A program made the translations under genes and the position numbers. From Acidimicrobiaceae bacterium (GTDB lineage: Bacteria > Actinomycetota > Acidimicrobiia > Acidimicrobiales > Acidimicrobiaceae), in the NCBI GenBank assembly GCA_013044365.1, contig JABEUP010000031.1:1-8310 (forward strand): a stretch of 8,310 bases of DNA. The letters are read 5' to 3'. Position 1 is the first letter of the stretch; each line of letters opens with the position of its first letter. Positions 1 through 6,234 of this stretch are shown piece by piece. The notes beneath the pieces were generated by a model. That model was given only the letters and a program-made list of their open reading frames with translations. It had not been told where the DNA came from and did no database searches.

Positions 1-985
1 CCGGAAGCGGTCCCCGCGATGCGAATTCCAGGCACTGGTCGACCTGGGTCTTATCCGAGAAACCGCCAAGCACTGTTGAGATTCTCTGATTCGTAAAAGC
101 GAAGCGATATGCGAGTTCAGCTAAACTCGACACGCCCATTTCGCATAGGTAACCCAGATATTTGGTTGCTCGCCGAAGATCCGAACAATATCCTTCTCCT
201 TTGGCCATCGGGTTTCCTATTGGTCCGGCAAGTGGGTGGCGGGATTCGCCGCCGGCAAGTGCTCCGCCTGCCAGCACACGGATACCAACCGAACCGATAC
301 CATGATCAGCCGCCAAATTAAGTAATCCGTCAAAATCCTGCGATATTCCATCCGGGCTGCCAGGGTTGCTTGCACTAGGATTCAACAGGTTGTAGTAGCA
401 CTGGAATACATCAAAGCGGCCGCTGCTTGCCACCAGGTGAAGCTCTTTAGTTTCGCCTAATCCAGTAAATCCGATAGCTCCGGCAAGACCAGCCGATACA
501 AGTTCAGCCATCGCATCTGCCACAGGACCAACGACATCTGACCCCGGTAATTCATCGGGACCCGATCCGACACGTGTGTGCAGGGTGCAAACGTCGATTC
601 GTTCATACCCGAGTCGGCGGAGGCTCTCTGTGAGCTTTCCACGGATGATCCGTGTCACGTCCGGAATCTCATTAGGAAAGAGGTGCAATTTTGTCCCCAG
701 GTATGGTGATGCACCAAGGTCGGAGAGGGTTCGCCCCAGATTCGCCTCAGAGCGCCCGTTGCCGTACTGGGCAGCGGTGTCAAAGTAATTGATTCCGCCT
801 TCGATCGCGCAGGAGACCGCCGCACGCTGAGCTTCTGAACTGCCGCGCACAAACAAACCCCCGGTGCTGCCGCAACCAAAGCCTACCGCTGAAACTGACA
901 AGCCTGTTCTTCCGAGAAGTCGGTATTCGATCTGTCCTCCCGATATGATTTCGTTCGCCCTAGATCCGATATTCTGGGGTTTCAT
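1..985 (-). CDS. Aldo/keto reductase, partial (C-terminus beyond left edge)
   Basis: NAD(P)H-dependent aldo/keto reductase of the (beta/alpha)8-barrel family, cytosolic, interconverting carbonyls and alcohols; substrate unknown. I translated the minus strand from ATG 985 and found one open frame of 328 residues to base 2, with no stop. The N-terminal signature is EYRLLGRTGLSVSAVGFG (residues 20-37). The catalytic tetrad is Asp69 (YFDTAAQYG), Tyr74, Lys99 (GTKLHL) and His136 (TLHTR). Further family landmarks are ESLRRLG (120-126), the cofactor-loop-like VLAGGALAG (237-245) and LGGF (306-309). Compared with the usual ~310-330 residues, little of the C-terminus is missing. About 18 residues precede the usual family start, so ATG 985 is not certain: it has no Shine-Dalgarno site and lies 12 nt after a TATAAT box. 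The layout resembles sugar dehydrogenase-like AKRs (L-galactose/D-arabinose type), but this is only a resemblance. The gene follows the acyl-CoA synthetase on the same strand with its own promoter. Confidence 0.88.
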   Translation of the reverse strand, partial: MKPQNIGSRANEIISGGQIEYRLLGRTGLSVSAVGFGCGSTGGLFVRGSSEAQRAAVSCAIEGGINYFDTAAQYGNGRSEANLGRTLSDLGASPYLGTKLHLFPNEIPDVTRIIRGKLTESLRRLGYERIDVCTLHTRVGSGPDELPGSDVVGPVADAMAELVSAGLAGAIGFTGLGETKELHLVASSGRFDVFQCYYNLLNPSASNPGSPDGISQDFDGLLNLAADHGIGSVGIRVLAGGALAGGESRHPLAGPIGNPMAKGEGYCSDLRRATKYLGYLCEMGVSSLAELAYRFAFTNQRISTVLGGFSDKTQVDQCLEFASRGPLP

Positions 986-997
986 TTGCCGGCTTGT

Positions 998-1027
998 ATT
1001 ATATCGAAACTGGCAGTGGTGCGTTAA
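998..1027 (-). promoter_or_regulatory. Candidate sigma70-type promoter for the first aldo/keto reductase
   Basis: The minus strand has a perfect -10 box TATAAT (1003-998). An 18-nt spacer separates it from TTAACG (1027-1022), which matches the TTGACA -35 consensus at four of six positions. A start site about 7 nt after the -10 box would fall near 991, leaving only about 5 nt before ATG 985. The transcript would then be essentially leaderless, or translation would start further inside the gene. The -10 is strong by eye and the -35 is moderate. Confidence 0.5.
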
Positions 1028-1034
1028 CGGCACC
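1018..1034. promoter_or_regulatory. Operator-like palindrome over the -35 of the first aldo/keto reductase
   Basis: GGTGCGTTAACGGCACC is a palindrome apart from one extra G: arms GGTG/CACC flank the self-complementary core CGTTAACG. It covers the proposed -35 hexamer, where a dimeric repressor would block RNA polymerase. No regulator gene is visible in the window, so the binding protein is unknown. Confidence 0.4.
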
Positions 1035-1179
1035 AGGCCTGCGGAATCGCTGTTTCTTACAAAGCTAACGGAGGTATTTTGGCCGGATAGTTTTTCTTCT
1101 CCCGCTCTCGGACAATGCTGGGGAACTGAAGTGTTAATAGTCACTCATTTGAGGAACTAACAAAATACCTTCATAAACC

Positions 1180-1210
1180 CGCCGATTCCGCCATGCCTGT
1201 CTAATCGGCG
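1180..1210 (-). terminator. Hairpin across the acyl-CoA synthetase stop codon
   Basis: A perfect 8-bp inverted repeat, CGCCGATT (1180-1187) and AATCGGCG (1203-1210), encloses a 15-nt loop. On the minus strand the 5' arm includes the last sense codons and runs into the TAG stop. The hairpin is followed by GGTTTATGAAGG rather than a U-run, so a canonical intrinsic terminator is doubtful. It may instead protect the mRNA 3' end or attenuate read-through into the downstream AKR. Confidence 0.35.
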
Positions 1211-3108
1211 CCGTTGTCCGCCCGCATTTGTGCCCAGGCGTCACGGGCGTCGGCCACCGAACCTTCGTCCTCAATGGTGGATACGTCGCCGGGATCTATT
1301 CCAAGTGTCACCGCCTTTAGCACGCGCCGCATTATCTTGCCCGACCGGGTCTTTGGCAGAGCATTTACGAAATTGATCTCGGCGATGACGGCGATAGGAC
1401 CGATCTGGTCCCGCACCGTCTGGAGTAGGGACTCACGGAGTTCATCAGACGGAGCGTTCCCCGCCCGCAGCACGATGAAGGCGGAGATGACTTCGCCGCG
1501 CAGCTCATCCGGCCTGCCGGTGACACCGGCCTCGGCCACGGCGGGATTGTGGAGAAAGGCCGTTTCCACTTCAATGGTGCCGATACGGTGTCCTGCAATC
1601 TTGATGATCTCGTCGGCCCTCCCCGAGAACCAGAAGTACCCGTCTTTATCCACCGAGGCGGCATCGCCGGTGAAGAAGACTCCGGGAATCTGACCCCAGT
1701 AGTCGCGGCCATAGCGCTCCTGGTCTTTCCATATCGTTGCCGTAAGTCCCGGAAACGGCCGCGTTATCACGACAATGCCCTTCTCGTCCGGCTCACATTT
1801 GCGTCCGTCTAAATCCCTGACCTCAGCCGCCATTCCTGGCAGCGGTATTCCGGCAGATCCAGGCTTGATCGGAAGGAGGTTGATGCCAAACGGGTTTCCG
1901 AAAACCGGGCCGCCTGTCTCGGTCTGCCACATGTGATCTATGACGGGCACTTCGTTTCCCAGAACCTCGTACTGCAGCCACTCCCATGCCGGCACATTCA
2001 AAACCTCGCCAGCGCAAACCACCCGGGTCAGCGACGAGATATCGTGCTTGAGTGCCGGCTCGCTGCCATAGCGCATCAACATCCGCACCGCAGTCGGTGC
2101 GGTAAACACGCCGGTCACGCTGTAGCGCTCGACAATTTCATATAGCTGCTCAGGACCGGGATGGTCAAGCGCACCTTCATAGGCGATCGTCGTTGCACCA
2201 ACCAGCAGAGGCGCATATACGATGTAGCTGTGGCCGACCACCCAGCCGATGTCCGATGTCGACCACCAGACATCGCGCTCAGTCATTCCAAAGCAGACAC
2301 GGGCGGAACTTGTAATCCCTACCTGGTACGGACCATGTGTATGCACCGTAAGTTTTGGCTTTCCCGTGGTTCCCGAGGTGGCAAGTATGTATGCCGGCTC
2401 ATTCGACTCCATGACCTCGCAGACATCCGACTGGCCATCCCCGAGGGCCAGAAACTGCTCCCAGGTAAGGTCACGTCCGGGTTTCAAACTCTTTGGTTCG
2501 CCTTTTCGTCCGAGCACCACCACCTTCTCAATGGGACAGTCAGGGGTCGCCAGCGCTTCCTCCACAATGCTTGAAAGCGGAACCAGATTCCCTTTTCGCC
2601 ACGTCCCGTCCGCGGTAAGAAGGACCTTGGCCCCGGCCAGTCTGACCCGCTCCGAAAGGGCACCACTGCCAAAACCGGCAAAGACAACCAGGTGGATAGC
2701 GCCAATCCGGGTTGTTGCAAGCATGGCGGCAATTGCCTCCGGCATAGTTGGCATGTAGATGGCAACACGATCTCCGCGCTTGACACCGAGACCCCGGAGA
2801 GCCCTGGCAATTCGCTTGACCTCGTGGTGGAGTTGGGCGTAGGTGAAGGTTCTTCGTTCGCCAAGTTCGTTCTCAGAGATCAACGCTGCGTGGCCTCCCC
2901 AACCTCTGCTGAGGTGATAATCCAGGGCGTTGTAGGAGATGTTGGTACGGCCGCCTAGGAACCATCGAAAGGTAGGGGGATCGTGTTCGAACACCTTGTC
3001 CCAGGTTCGAAACCAGGGAAGATGGCGGGCCGCCTCATCCCAGTACCTCTCCGGATCACTTTGAGCCGCATCTATCATGCGGCGAACTCCTGGGCTTACG
3101 ATATCCAT
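1201..3108 (-). CDS. acs: Short-chain acyl-CoA synthetase, AMP-forming (acetyl-CoA synthetase-like)
   Basis: Activates a short carboxylate (acetate, perhaps propionate) with ATP to acyl-AMP, then to acyl-CoA. It is a cytosolic ANL-superfamily enzyme. From ATG 3108 the product has 635 residues, near the ~650 typical of Acs. An ACAS_N-like region comes first (WFLGGRTNISYNALDYHL, about 49-66). Then come the P-loop TSGTTGKPK (244-252), WQTETGG (394-400), TGD (480-482), the hinge-region motif SGRADEIIKIAGHRIG (495-510) and the C-terminal PKTRSGKIMRR with catalytic Lys591. That last motif fits the PxxxxGK context acetylated by Pat-type enzymes. The Trp of WQTE favours small acyl groups. I chose ATG 3108 because AGGA lies 7 nt upstream; an in-frame ATG at 3132 would add eight residues but has a poorer site. 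Family membership is sure; acetate versus propionate is not, so the symbol is tentative. Confidence 0.92.
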   Translation of the reverse strand: MDIVSPGVRRMIDAAQSDPERYWDEAARHLPWFRTWDKVFEHDPPTFRWFLGGRTNISYNALDYHLSRGWGGHAALISENELGERRTFTYAQLHHEVKRIARALRGLGVKRGDRVAIYMPTMPEAIAAMLATTRIGAIHLVVFAGFGSGALSERVRLAGAKVLLTADGTWRKGNLVPLSSIVEEALATPDCPIEKVVVLGRKGEPKSLKPGRDLTWEQFLALGDGQSDVCEVMESNEPAYILATSGTTGKPKLTVHTHGPYQVGITSSARVCFGMTERDVWWSTSDIGWVVGHSYIVYAPLLVGATTIAYEGALDHPGPEQLYEIVERYSVTGVFTAPTAVRMLMRYGSEPALKHDISSLTRVVCAGEVLNVPAWEWLQYEVLGNEVPVIDHMWQTETGGPVFGNPFGINLLPIKPGSAGIPLPGMAAEVRDLDGRKCEPDEKGIVVITRPFPGLTATIWKDQERYGRDYWGQIPGVFFTGDAASVDKDGYFWFSGRADEIIKIAGHRIGTIEVETAFLHNPAVAEAGVTGRPDELRGEVISAFIVLRAGNAPSDELRESLLQTVRDQIGPIAVIAEINFVNALPKTRSGKIMRRVLKAVTLGIDPGDVSTIEDEGSVADARDAWAQMRADNGAD

Positions 3109-3211
3109 GGTCTCTTCCTTTGATCGAGGCATTGCCCCTAACGTCGTTGAATTTTTGGTCCTCTCCCCATTTGGTGGCAGTCTGGATTACGCACACACTT
3201 TTCCCAGTGCC

Positions 3212-3240
3212 AATTTACAGTTATTTCCGTGAAATCTCAA
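3212..3240 (-). promoter_or_regulatory. Candidate promoter of the acyl-CoA synthetase
   Basis: On the minus strand, TTGAGA (3240-3235, five of six to the -35 consensus) is separated by exactly 17 nt from TAAATT (3217-3212, four of six to the -10 consensus). Transcription would begin near 3205, giving a leader of about 95 nt before ATG 3108. It is the best promoter match I found in this intergenic region. Confidence 0.45.
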
Positions 3241-3555
3241 TGGCTCTTTCTTCGGGCTTCACCACTCTCTGATCCGCTTCCATCTTTATGCCACCGCGAG
3301 TCGTGCGAAGCGTACAACCCAATCAGATTTTGGGCTCGCCGCGTTGTTATAGAAACAGGACTTAGCTGGTCATATAGCCTGGATTCCGGAGCGGTTTCCG
3401 AAAGCCTTGGTCATCTCACTGAAAAGAACCCCCTAACTTTGCTTTCATTTACCGTTTCCGGACCAGTCTTGAACAACTTCCAGGCTTATCTCAGCCAAGG
3501 CTGCGCGATCTAAGTAACCTCTGATATCTCCTGGCACGGTTCCGTCCCGCCTCCC

Positions 3556-3594
3556 GAGACAATCCAATGATGACGCCAATGGCGTTGCCGTCTC
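3556..3594. repeat. Nested inverted repeats in the divergent intergenic region
   Basis: The inner palindrome is ACGCCA (3573-3578), one central A, then TGGCGT (3580-3585). It sits inside an outer pair, GAGAC (3556-3560) and GTCTC (3590-3594). Read on the plus strand, ATTTTC follows. It may be a protein binding site (inner 13 bp, single-base centre) or part of an RNA stem. There is no functional evidence beyond symmetry. Confidence 0.3.
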
Positions 3595-3682
3595 ATTTTC
3601 CCGGGTGCTGATGCGGTTATAGAATCAGAAACTCAACGCAATGCACCCCGCACCGAGCGTTGTAAACTCTAAGTGTTTTCCT

Positions 3683-3706
3683 GCGCATCCCGGTTTAACG
3701 ATGCGC
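3683..3706 (+). promoter_or_regulatory. Inverted repeat upstream of the Ddn-like gene
   Basis: A perfect 7-bp pair, GCGCATC (3683-3689) and GATGCGC (3700-3706), surrounds a 10-nt spacer. The centre-to-centre distance of about 17 bp suits a dimeric helix-turn-helix regulator. Alternatively it folds as a leader hairpin. It ends 55 nt before the ATG at 3762. A smaller pair, GCTGC (3728-3732) and GCAGC (3742-3746), sits just before the ribosome binding site. Confidence 0.35.
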
Positions 3707-3748
3707 GCTATCTATTTTGGAACCAATGCTGCATTGCTAAAGCAGCCT

Positions 3749-3754
3749 GGGAGG
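3749..3754 (+). promoter_or_regulatory. Ribosome binding site of the Ddn-like gene
   Basis: GGGAGG lies 7 nt before ATG 3762, an ideal spacing, and fixes the start of this gene. It begins 2 nt after the GCTGC/GCAGC hairpin, so folding there could affect access to it. Confidence 0.7.
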
Positions 3755-3761
3755 CGTCGTA

Positions 3762-4208
3762 ATGGCCGAAGATTTTATTTATGAACCCAGTCCAAATCCA
3801 AAGGTACGCGAACAGGTGGAGCTGTACGAACGCTCCCGGGGCACAAAAGGAAATACTCAGAGCGATACCGGGGTTCCGGTCATCATAATCACCAGTCTGG
3901 GCGCCAAGTCAAACAAAATACGCAAGACTCCGGTGATCCGGGTGGCCAAGGACGGCACCTACGCCCTGGTGGCTTCGAGGGGTGGCGCTCCTAACAATCC
4001 GCACTGGTACCACAACCTGGTCACCCACCCGGATGCGGTGGCGATCCAGGACGGAGCCGACCGAATCGACGTGACAGTTAGGCAAGCCAAAGGGGACGAG
4101 CGAACCCTGTGGTGGGAACTAGCTATTGCCACTTTTCCAAGGTACGCGGAGTATCAGACTAAGACAGACCGCGAAATCCCGGTATTGTTGGCAGTCCCAC
4201 GCAGTTGA
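3762..4208 (+). CDS. F420-dependent (Ddn-family) nitroreductase/oxidoreductase
   Basis: A 148-residue split beta-barrel protein of the deazaflavin-dependent nitroreductase (Ddn/DUF385) family. It binds reduced coenzyme F420 and reduces nitro or quinone-like acceptors. Family hallmarks are TSLGAKSNKIRKTPVI (44-59), GGAPNNPHWYHNL (74-86, cofactor-side loop) and FPRYAEYQTKTDREIPV (125-141, containing the Tyr pair corresponding to active-site tyrosines of mycobacterial Ddn). The length matches the family (~140-150). The start is supported by GGGAGG at 3749-3754. There is no signal peptide or membrane segment. It is the only plus-strand gene here, divergent from the acyl-CoA synthetase and convergent with the M24 gene. 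It implies that the host makes or imports F420. The physiological substrate cannot be read from sequence; family members may act on quinones, aflatoxin-like lactones or nitroimidazoles. Confidence 0.92.
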   Translation: MAEDFIYEPSPNPKVREQVELYERSRGTKGNTQSDTGVPVIIITSLGAKSNKIRKTPVIRVAKDGTYALVASRGGAPNNPHWYHNLVTHPDAVAIQDGADRIDVTVRQAKGDERTLWWELAIATFPRYAEYQTKTDREIPVLLAVPRS

Positions 4209-4273
4209 GGCTCTTTCCCAGCTTCGACCGACCGGCAACGGCTCACACAGCGCCGGTGACACACCACTCCCGC

Positions 4274-4305
4274 CGGTTATTCTTGGAAGCGACCGGGAAT
4301 AGCCG
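4274..4305. terminator. Hairpin between convergent genes
   Basis: CGGTTATTC (4274-4282) pairs with GAATAGCCG (4297-4305): nine base pairs including one G-U, loop of 14 nt. It lies 66 nt after the Ddn-like stop and about 34 nt beyond the M24 stop, where a shared bidirectional terminator would be expected. Neither side has a clear T-run, so it may need other factors or only stabilise 3' ends. Confidence 0.35.
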
Positions 4306-4338
4306 CCATGGCCGCCGCCACGATTCCCTAGGCTGCGT

Positions 4339-5598
4339 TCAGGATACTGAAATGATATCCGTAGGGTAACGGTCGATCAGCATCGGGCCGTCCTTTGTCA
4401 CTATAACCATGTATTCGATCCTCACGGTGGACTTTCCAGGGACTCCCGCGCGGCCCTCAACGGCGATCACCATTCCCTCTTTTATCTCCTGCGGATACTC
4501 AAGCGACCACTGGCGATTCACGACTGGCTGTTCGTATTGGTGCAGTCCAATGCCGTGGCCAATCTCAATCGTCAAGAGTTCCGCCTCCTTTTCGTACCCC
4601 AGGTCCCTGGCAGCAGGAAAATGTCGTGCCGCAGCGCTAGTCTCCCTTCCTGGAACAAGCTCCCCGATGACACCAAGGAGGCGGCCCTGAAGCTCCTCCA
4701 TCCAGGTATTTTCATCTCTGGTTGGAGCTCGGCCAACTGTGAATGTCCTGTAGGAGCAGGCATTATAACCGAGGTAACTGGTCCCGCATACATTTCCGAA
4801 CAGAAGGTCTCCGTGTGTAATAATGAGGTTTGTTCCTTTGATACCGCGTTCGTATGCCAACGGACCAGATCGAAACCCGGCAACCACCCTTTCCGCACCG
4901 ACAGTGCTTCCGGCAGACCGCCCAACCGCCGCTACTTCAGAATCAGTCATTCCGGCATGCATGCCTCTCGAAATGGCGGACCACATACGGTCAGTGATCG
5001 CGCCAGCCATGCGAAGGCAGGCGACCTCCTCCGACGTCTTGACGGCCATCGCCTCCTGCATAATCCCCTCGCCAGGTACTATACGATCGCATACTTCTCC
5101 CAGGGCGGTCCGGGCGTAGGAGTCAAATCCGGCGACTGCCAAAGGCTCATCTCCGAGTTGGAGCTTTTCAAGCTCGGTGCGAATGTCTTTCGCAAATTCC
5201 GCCGCCTCGAATTTGCAGGCTTCCCTGCCCGGTATGCCCCGTAGCCAGCTTCGGGCTACACGCCATTCGCGTATCCAGGGCGCCTCCGGAGGCATATTAC
5301 ACACATAACCGGCGTGAGCAAAAACCACCGGCTCAGACTCGGCCGGGAAAAGCACATACCACAGGTCCGGGGTAAATTCCGGTCCCCGAAGCCCAGTCAG
5401 ATACCGGCAGTATTCACTGCCGCTGGCCAGGATCGCGGTGATCCCGTTGTCTTTGAGAGTTGCCCTTGCACGTTCCATTCGCTGCCGACGCAACTCTGCC
5501 GGATCTATCCGGTGTTGCCAATCGACCGAACCTGGTCCAAACGTCAACGGGGGCATATACGAGATCGAGCTGTTTGAGACATCCTGTGTCAATGCCAC
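4339..5598 (-). CDS. M24-family (creatinase/aminopeptidase P fold) protein with altered metal site
   Basis: 419 residues from GTG 5598. The N-terminal creatinase-like domain (about 30-180) leads through the linker MAVKTSEEVACLRMAGAITD (184-203) to a C-terminal pita-bread domain. Conserved M24 features are YRTFTVG (283-289), GHGIGL with His348, VEGRAGVPGK with Glu381 and VRIEY with Glu395. The two Asp ligands expected in the D-x10-D region are replaced: GDLLFGN has Asn269, and ACSYRTF has Cys281 where SDxTRTF is usual. The His of the H-x-x-P position appears to be Tyr249, and the second active-site His is Tyr355. It therefore probably does not carry the usual dinuclear site. It may be a creatinase-like (metal-free) C-N hydrolase, a mononuclear enzyme or a pseudoenzyme; substrate unknown. 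Start alternatives are TTG 5592 and TTG 5610. GGAGG at 5608-5604 lies 5 nt from GTG 5598, while a second GGAGG (5604-5600) lies 7 nt from TTG 5592. TTG 5610 would overlap the SD. Confidence 0.88.
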   Translation of the reverse strand: MALTQDVSNSSISYMPPLTFGPGSVDWQHRIDPAELRRQRMERARATLKDNGITAILASGSEYCRYLTGLRGPEFTPDLWYVLFPAESEPVVFAHAGYVCNMPPEAPWIREWRVARSWLRGIPGREACKFEAAEFAKDIRTELEKLQLGDEPLAVAGFDSYARTALGEVCDRIVPGEGIMQEAMAVKTSEEVACLRMAGAITDRMWSAISRGMHAGMTDSEVAAVGRSAGSTVGAERVVAGFRSGPLAYERGIKGTNLIITHGDLLFGNVCGTSYLGYNACSYRTFTVGRAPTRDENTWMEELQGRLLGVIGELVPGRETSAAARHFPAARDLGYEKEAELLTIEIGHGIGLHQYEQPVVNRQWSLEYPQEIKEGMVIAVEGRAGVPGKSTVRIEYMVIVTKDGPMLIDRYPTDIISVS

Positions 5599-5722
5599 TC
5601 CTCCCTCCAACTATTAGGCATCAGTGCTACTGCTCACCGAGAAGGTTGGATCAGATAACCATGCCGCGATAAATCTGTGGCCTGGCAGCCCACAAATCAT
5701 GCATTTCCGACGCTAGCACTCC

Positions 5723-5745
5723 AATTGTCTCCTGATCGCACAATT
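5723..5745 (-). promoter_or_regulatory. Operator-like inverted repeat upstream of the M24 gene
   Basis: AATTGT and ACAATT are perfect 6-bp complements separated by 11 nt, a layout common for dimeric regulators. The element is about 125-150 bp before GTG 5598. I did not find a convincing -35/-10 pair next to it, so the link to M24 expression is positional only. Confidence 0.25.
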
Positions 5746-5839
5746 ACTGCAACCGATATGGGCAATTCGCCACATTGGCCGATACCACCGGATTTTGGTT
5801 ACTGTCTCCAAGATGTTGATCTTTTTCATCTTAAGCCGG

Positions 5840-5888
5840 ATTGCTGCCAAGGCGCAATGCCCGCTGCGCCGTGGGCTGGCGGCGCAGC
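5840..5888 (-). repeat. Overlapping, mutually exclusive stem-loops
   Basis: GCTGCGCC (5863-5870) pairs perfectly with GGCGCAGC (5881-5888) over 8 bp around a 10-nt loop. The same central TGCGCC (5865-5870) can instead pair with GGCGCA (5851-5856). The GGCGCA arm in turn overlaps another dyad, ATTGC (5840-5844) with GCAAT (5854-5858). These pairings compete, as in attenuators and riboswitch expression platforms. On the minus strand the block would lie about 240 nt upstream of the M24 start. No ligand-binding RNA family is recognised, and strand and transcription are assumptions. Confidence 0.4.
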
Positions 5889-6168
5889 TCCGAATGGGGG
5901 TTCGGTGGCATTGCAGGGTGCGAGCGGAAGCGACGGATCAGCCATTGCAGCGACCGCGTCAGCGCTCTTGGGGAGAAACTTCTCAGTCAGCCCACGATTT
6001 TGAGGGAAGACATCAAATGTCCATGAGAATGATCCCAGTTCGAATTCACTCCCAAGGTTCTCAAATATATCGATGTAACCGACCATGCATATATTTCTAT
6101 ACAGCGTTTGTTACGGGAAAATAAAGTGCGGGTAAACAGATAGTGAAATGAAAGTGAAATTCTTCCAT

Positions 6169-6192
6169 TAAAAATTGATCTGATCCTCAGAT
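6169..6192 (-). terminator. Probable intrinsic terminator after the larC-AKR unit
   Basis: Read on the minus strand, ATCTGA-GGA-TCAGAT (6192-6178) forms a perfect 6-bp hairpin with a 3-nt loop, followed by CAATTTTTAA, a five-T run. It lies 42 nt past the AKR stop codon. The stem is short and AT-rich, so termination may be partial, but the arrangement is the best rho-independent terminator in the window. Confidence 0.5.
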
Positions 6193-6234
6193 TAGGGTCG
6201 GGCTACCATGAACCGGAAAGGCCAGAAGTCAGCC

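Larger units (their letters stand above)
3133..3761. other. Divergent intergenic region, no supported gene
   Basis: About 630 bp separate the start of the acyl-CoA synthetase (minus) from the Ddn-like gene (plus). I see no protein with recognisable motifs and no tRNA. A 94-codon plus-strand frame (3229-3513) begins with GTG, lacks a ribosome binding site and has no family signature. The region holds the minus-strand promoter, a nested dyad at 3556-3594, an imperfect direct repeat (GTTATAGAAACAG at 3346-3358 and GTTATAGAATCAG at 3616-3628) and a dyad at 3683-3706. Its length leaves room for a small RNA or regulator binding sites, but none is proven. Confidence 0.6.
5599..6234. other. Intergenic region between the M24 and second AKR genes, no supported gene
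   Basis: About 635 bp with short frames on both strands (for example minus 5826-6086 and plus 5795-6124), none with a good ribosome binding site or known motif. A GC-rich block (about 5840-5960) with strong dyads contrasts with AT-rich sequence at about 6055-6180. Also present are AATTGT (5723-5728) and ACAATT (5740-5745), an 11-nt-spaced inverted repeat about 130 bp upstream of the M24 start, and a tandem AGTGAAAT (6142-6149, 6153-6160). It could hold the M24 leader and promoter, or remnants of a lost gene. I recognise no transposase or tRNA. Confidence 0.55.

Noticed and set aside
457..879. Suspected frameshift in the first AKR, because short minus-strand frames at 457-642 and 655-879 look like fragments
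   Set aside because: Manual translation from ATG 985 gives one uninterrupted AKR frame to the window edge; the short frames are out-of-frame shadows.
3229..3513. 94-codon plus-strand frame in the intergenic region
   Set aside because: GTG start with no ribosome binding site, no motif and no recognisable composition; it overlaps the acyl-CoA synthetase promoter on the other strand.
4537..5244. 235-codon plus-strand frame
   Set aside because: Lies wholly antisense to the M24 gene, whose motifs are clear; long antisense frames are expected in such genes.
6038..6047. GTTCGAATTC resembling a tRNA T-loop
   Set aside because: The flanking bases do not pair as a T-stem and no acceptor or anticodon arms are found.
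5826..6086. Minus-strand frame of 86 codons
   Set aside because: Ala/Pro-rich low-complexity tail, no ribosome site, no homology I can recognise; its composition follows from the hairpin block it crosses.
5795..6124. Plus-strand frame (109 codons) and the overlapping plus-strand frame at 5677-6003
   Set aside because: Arg/Gln-rich translation typical of an antisense or non-coding GC-rich block; no ribosome site and no family signature. Considered as a transposase remnant but nothing supports that.
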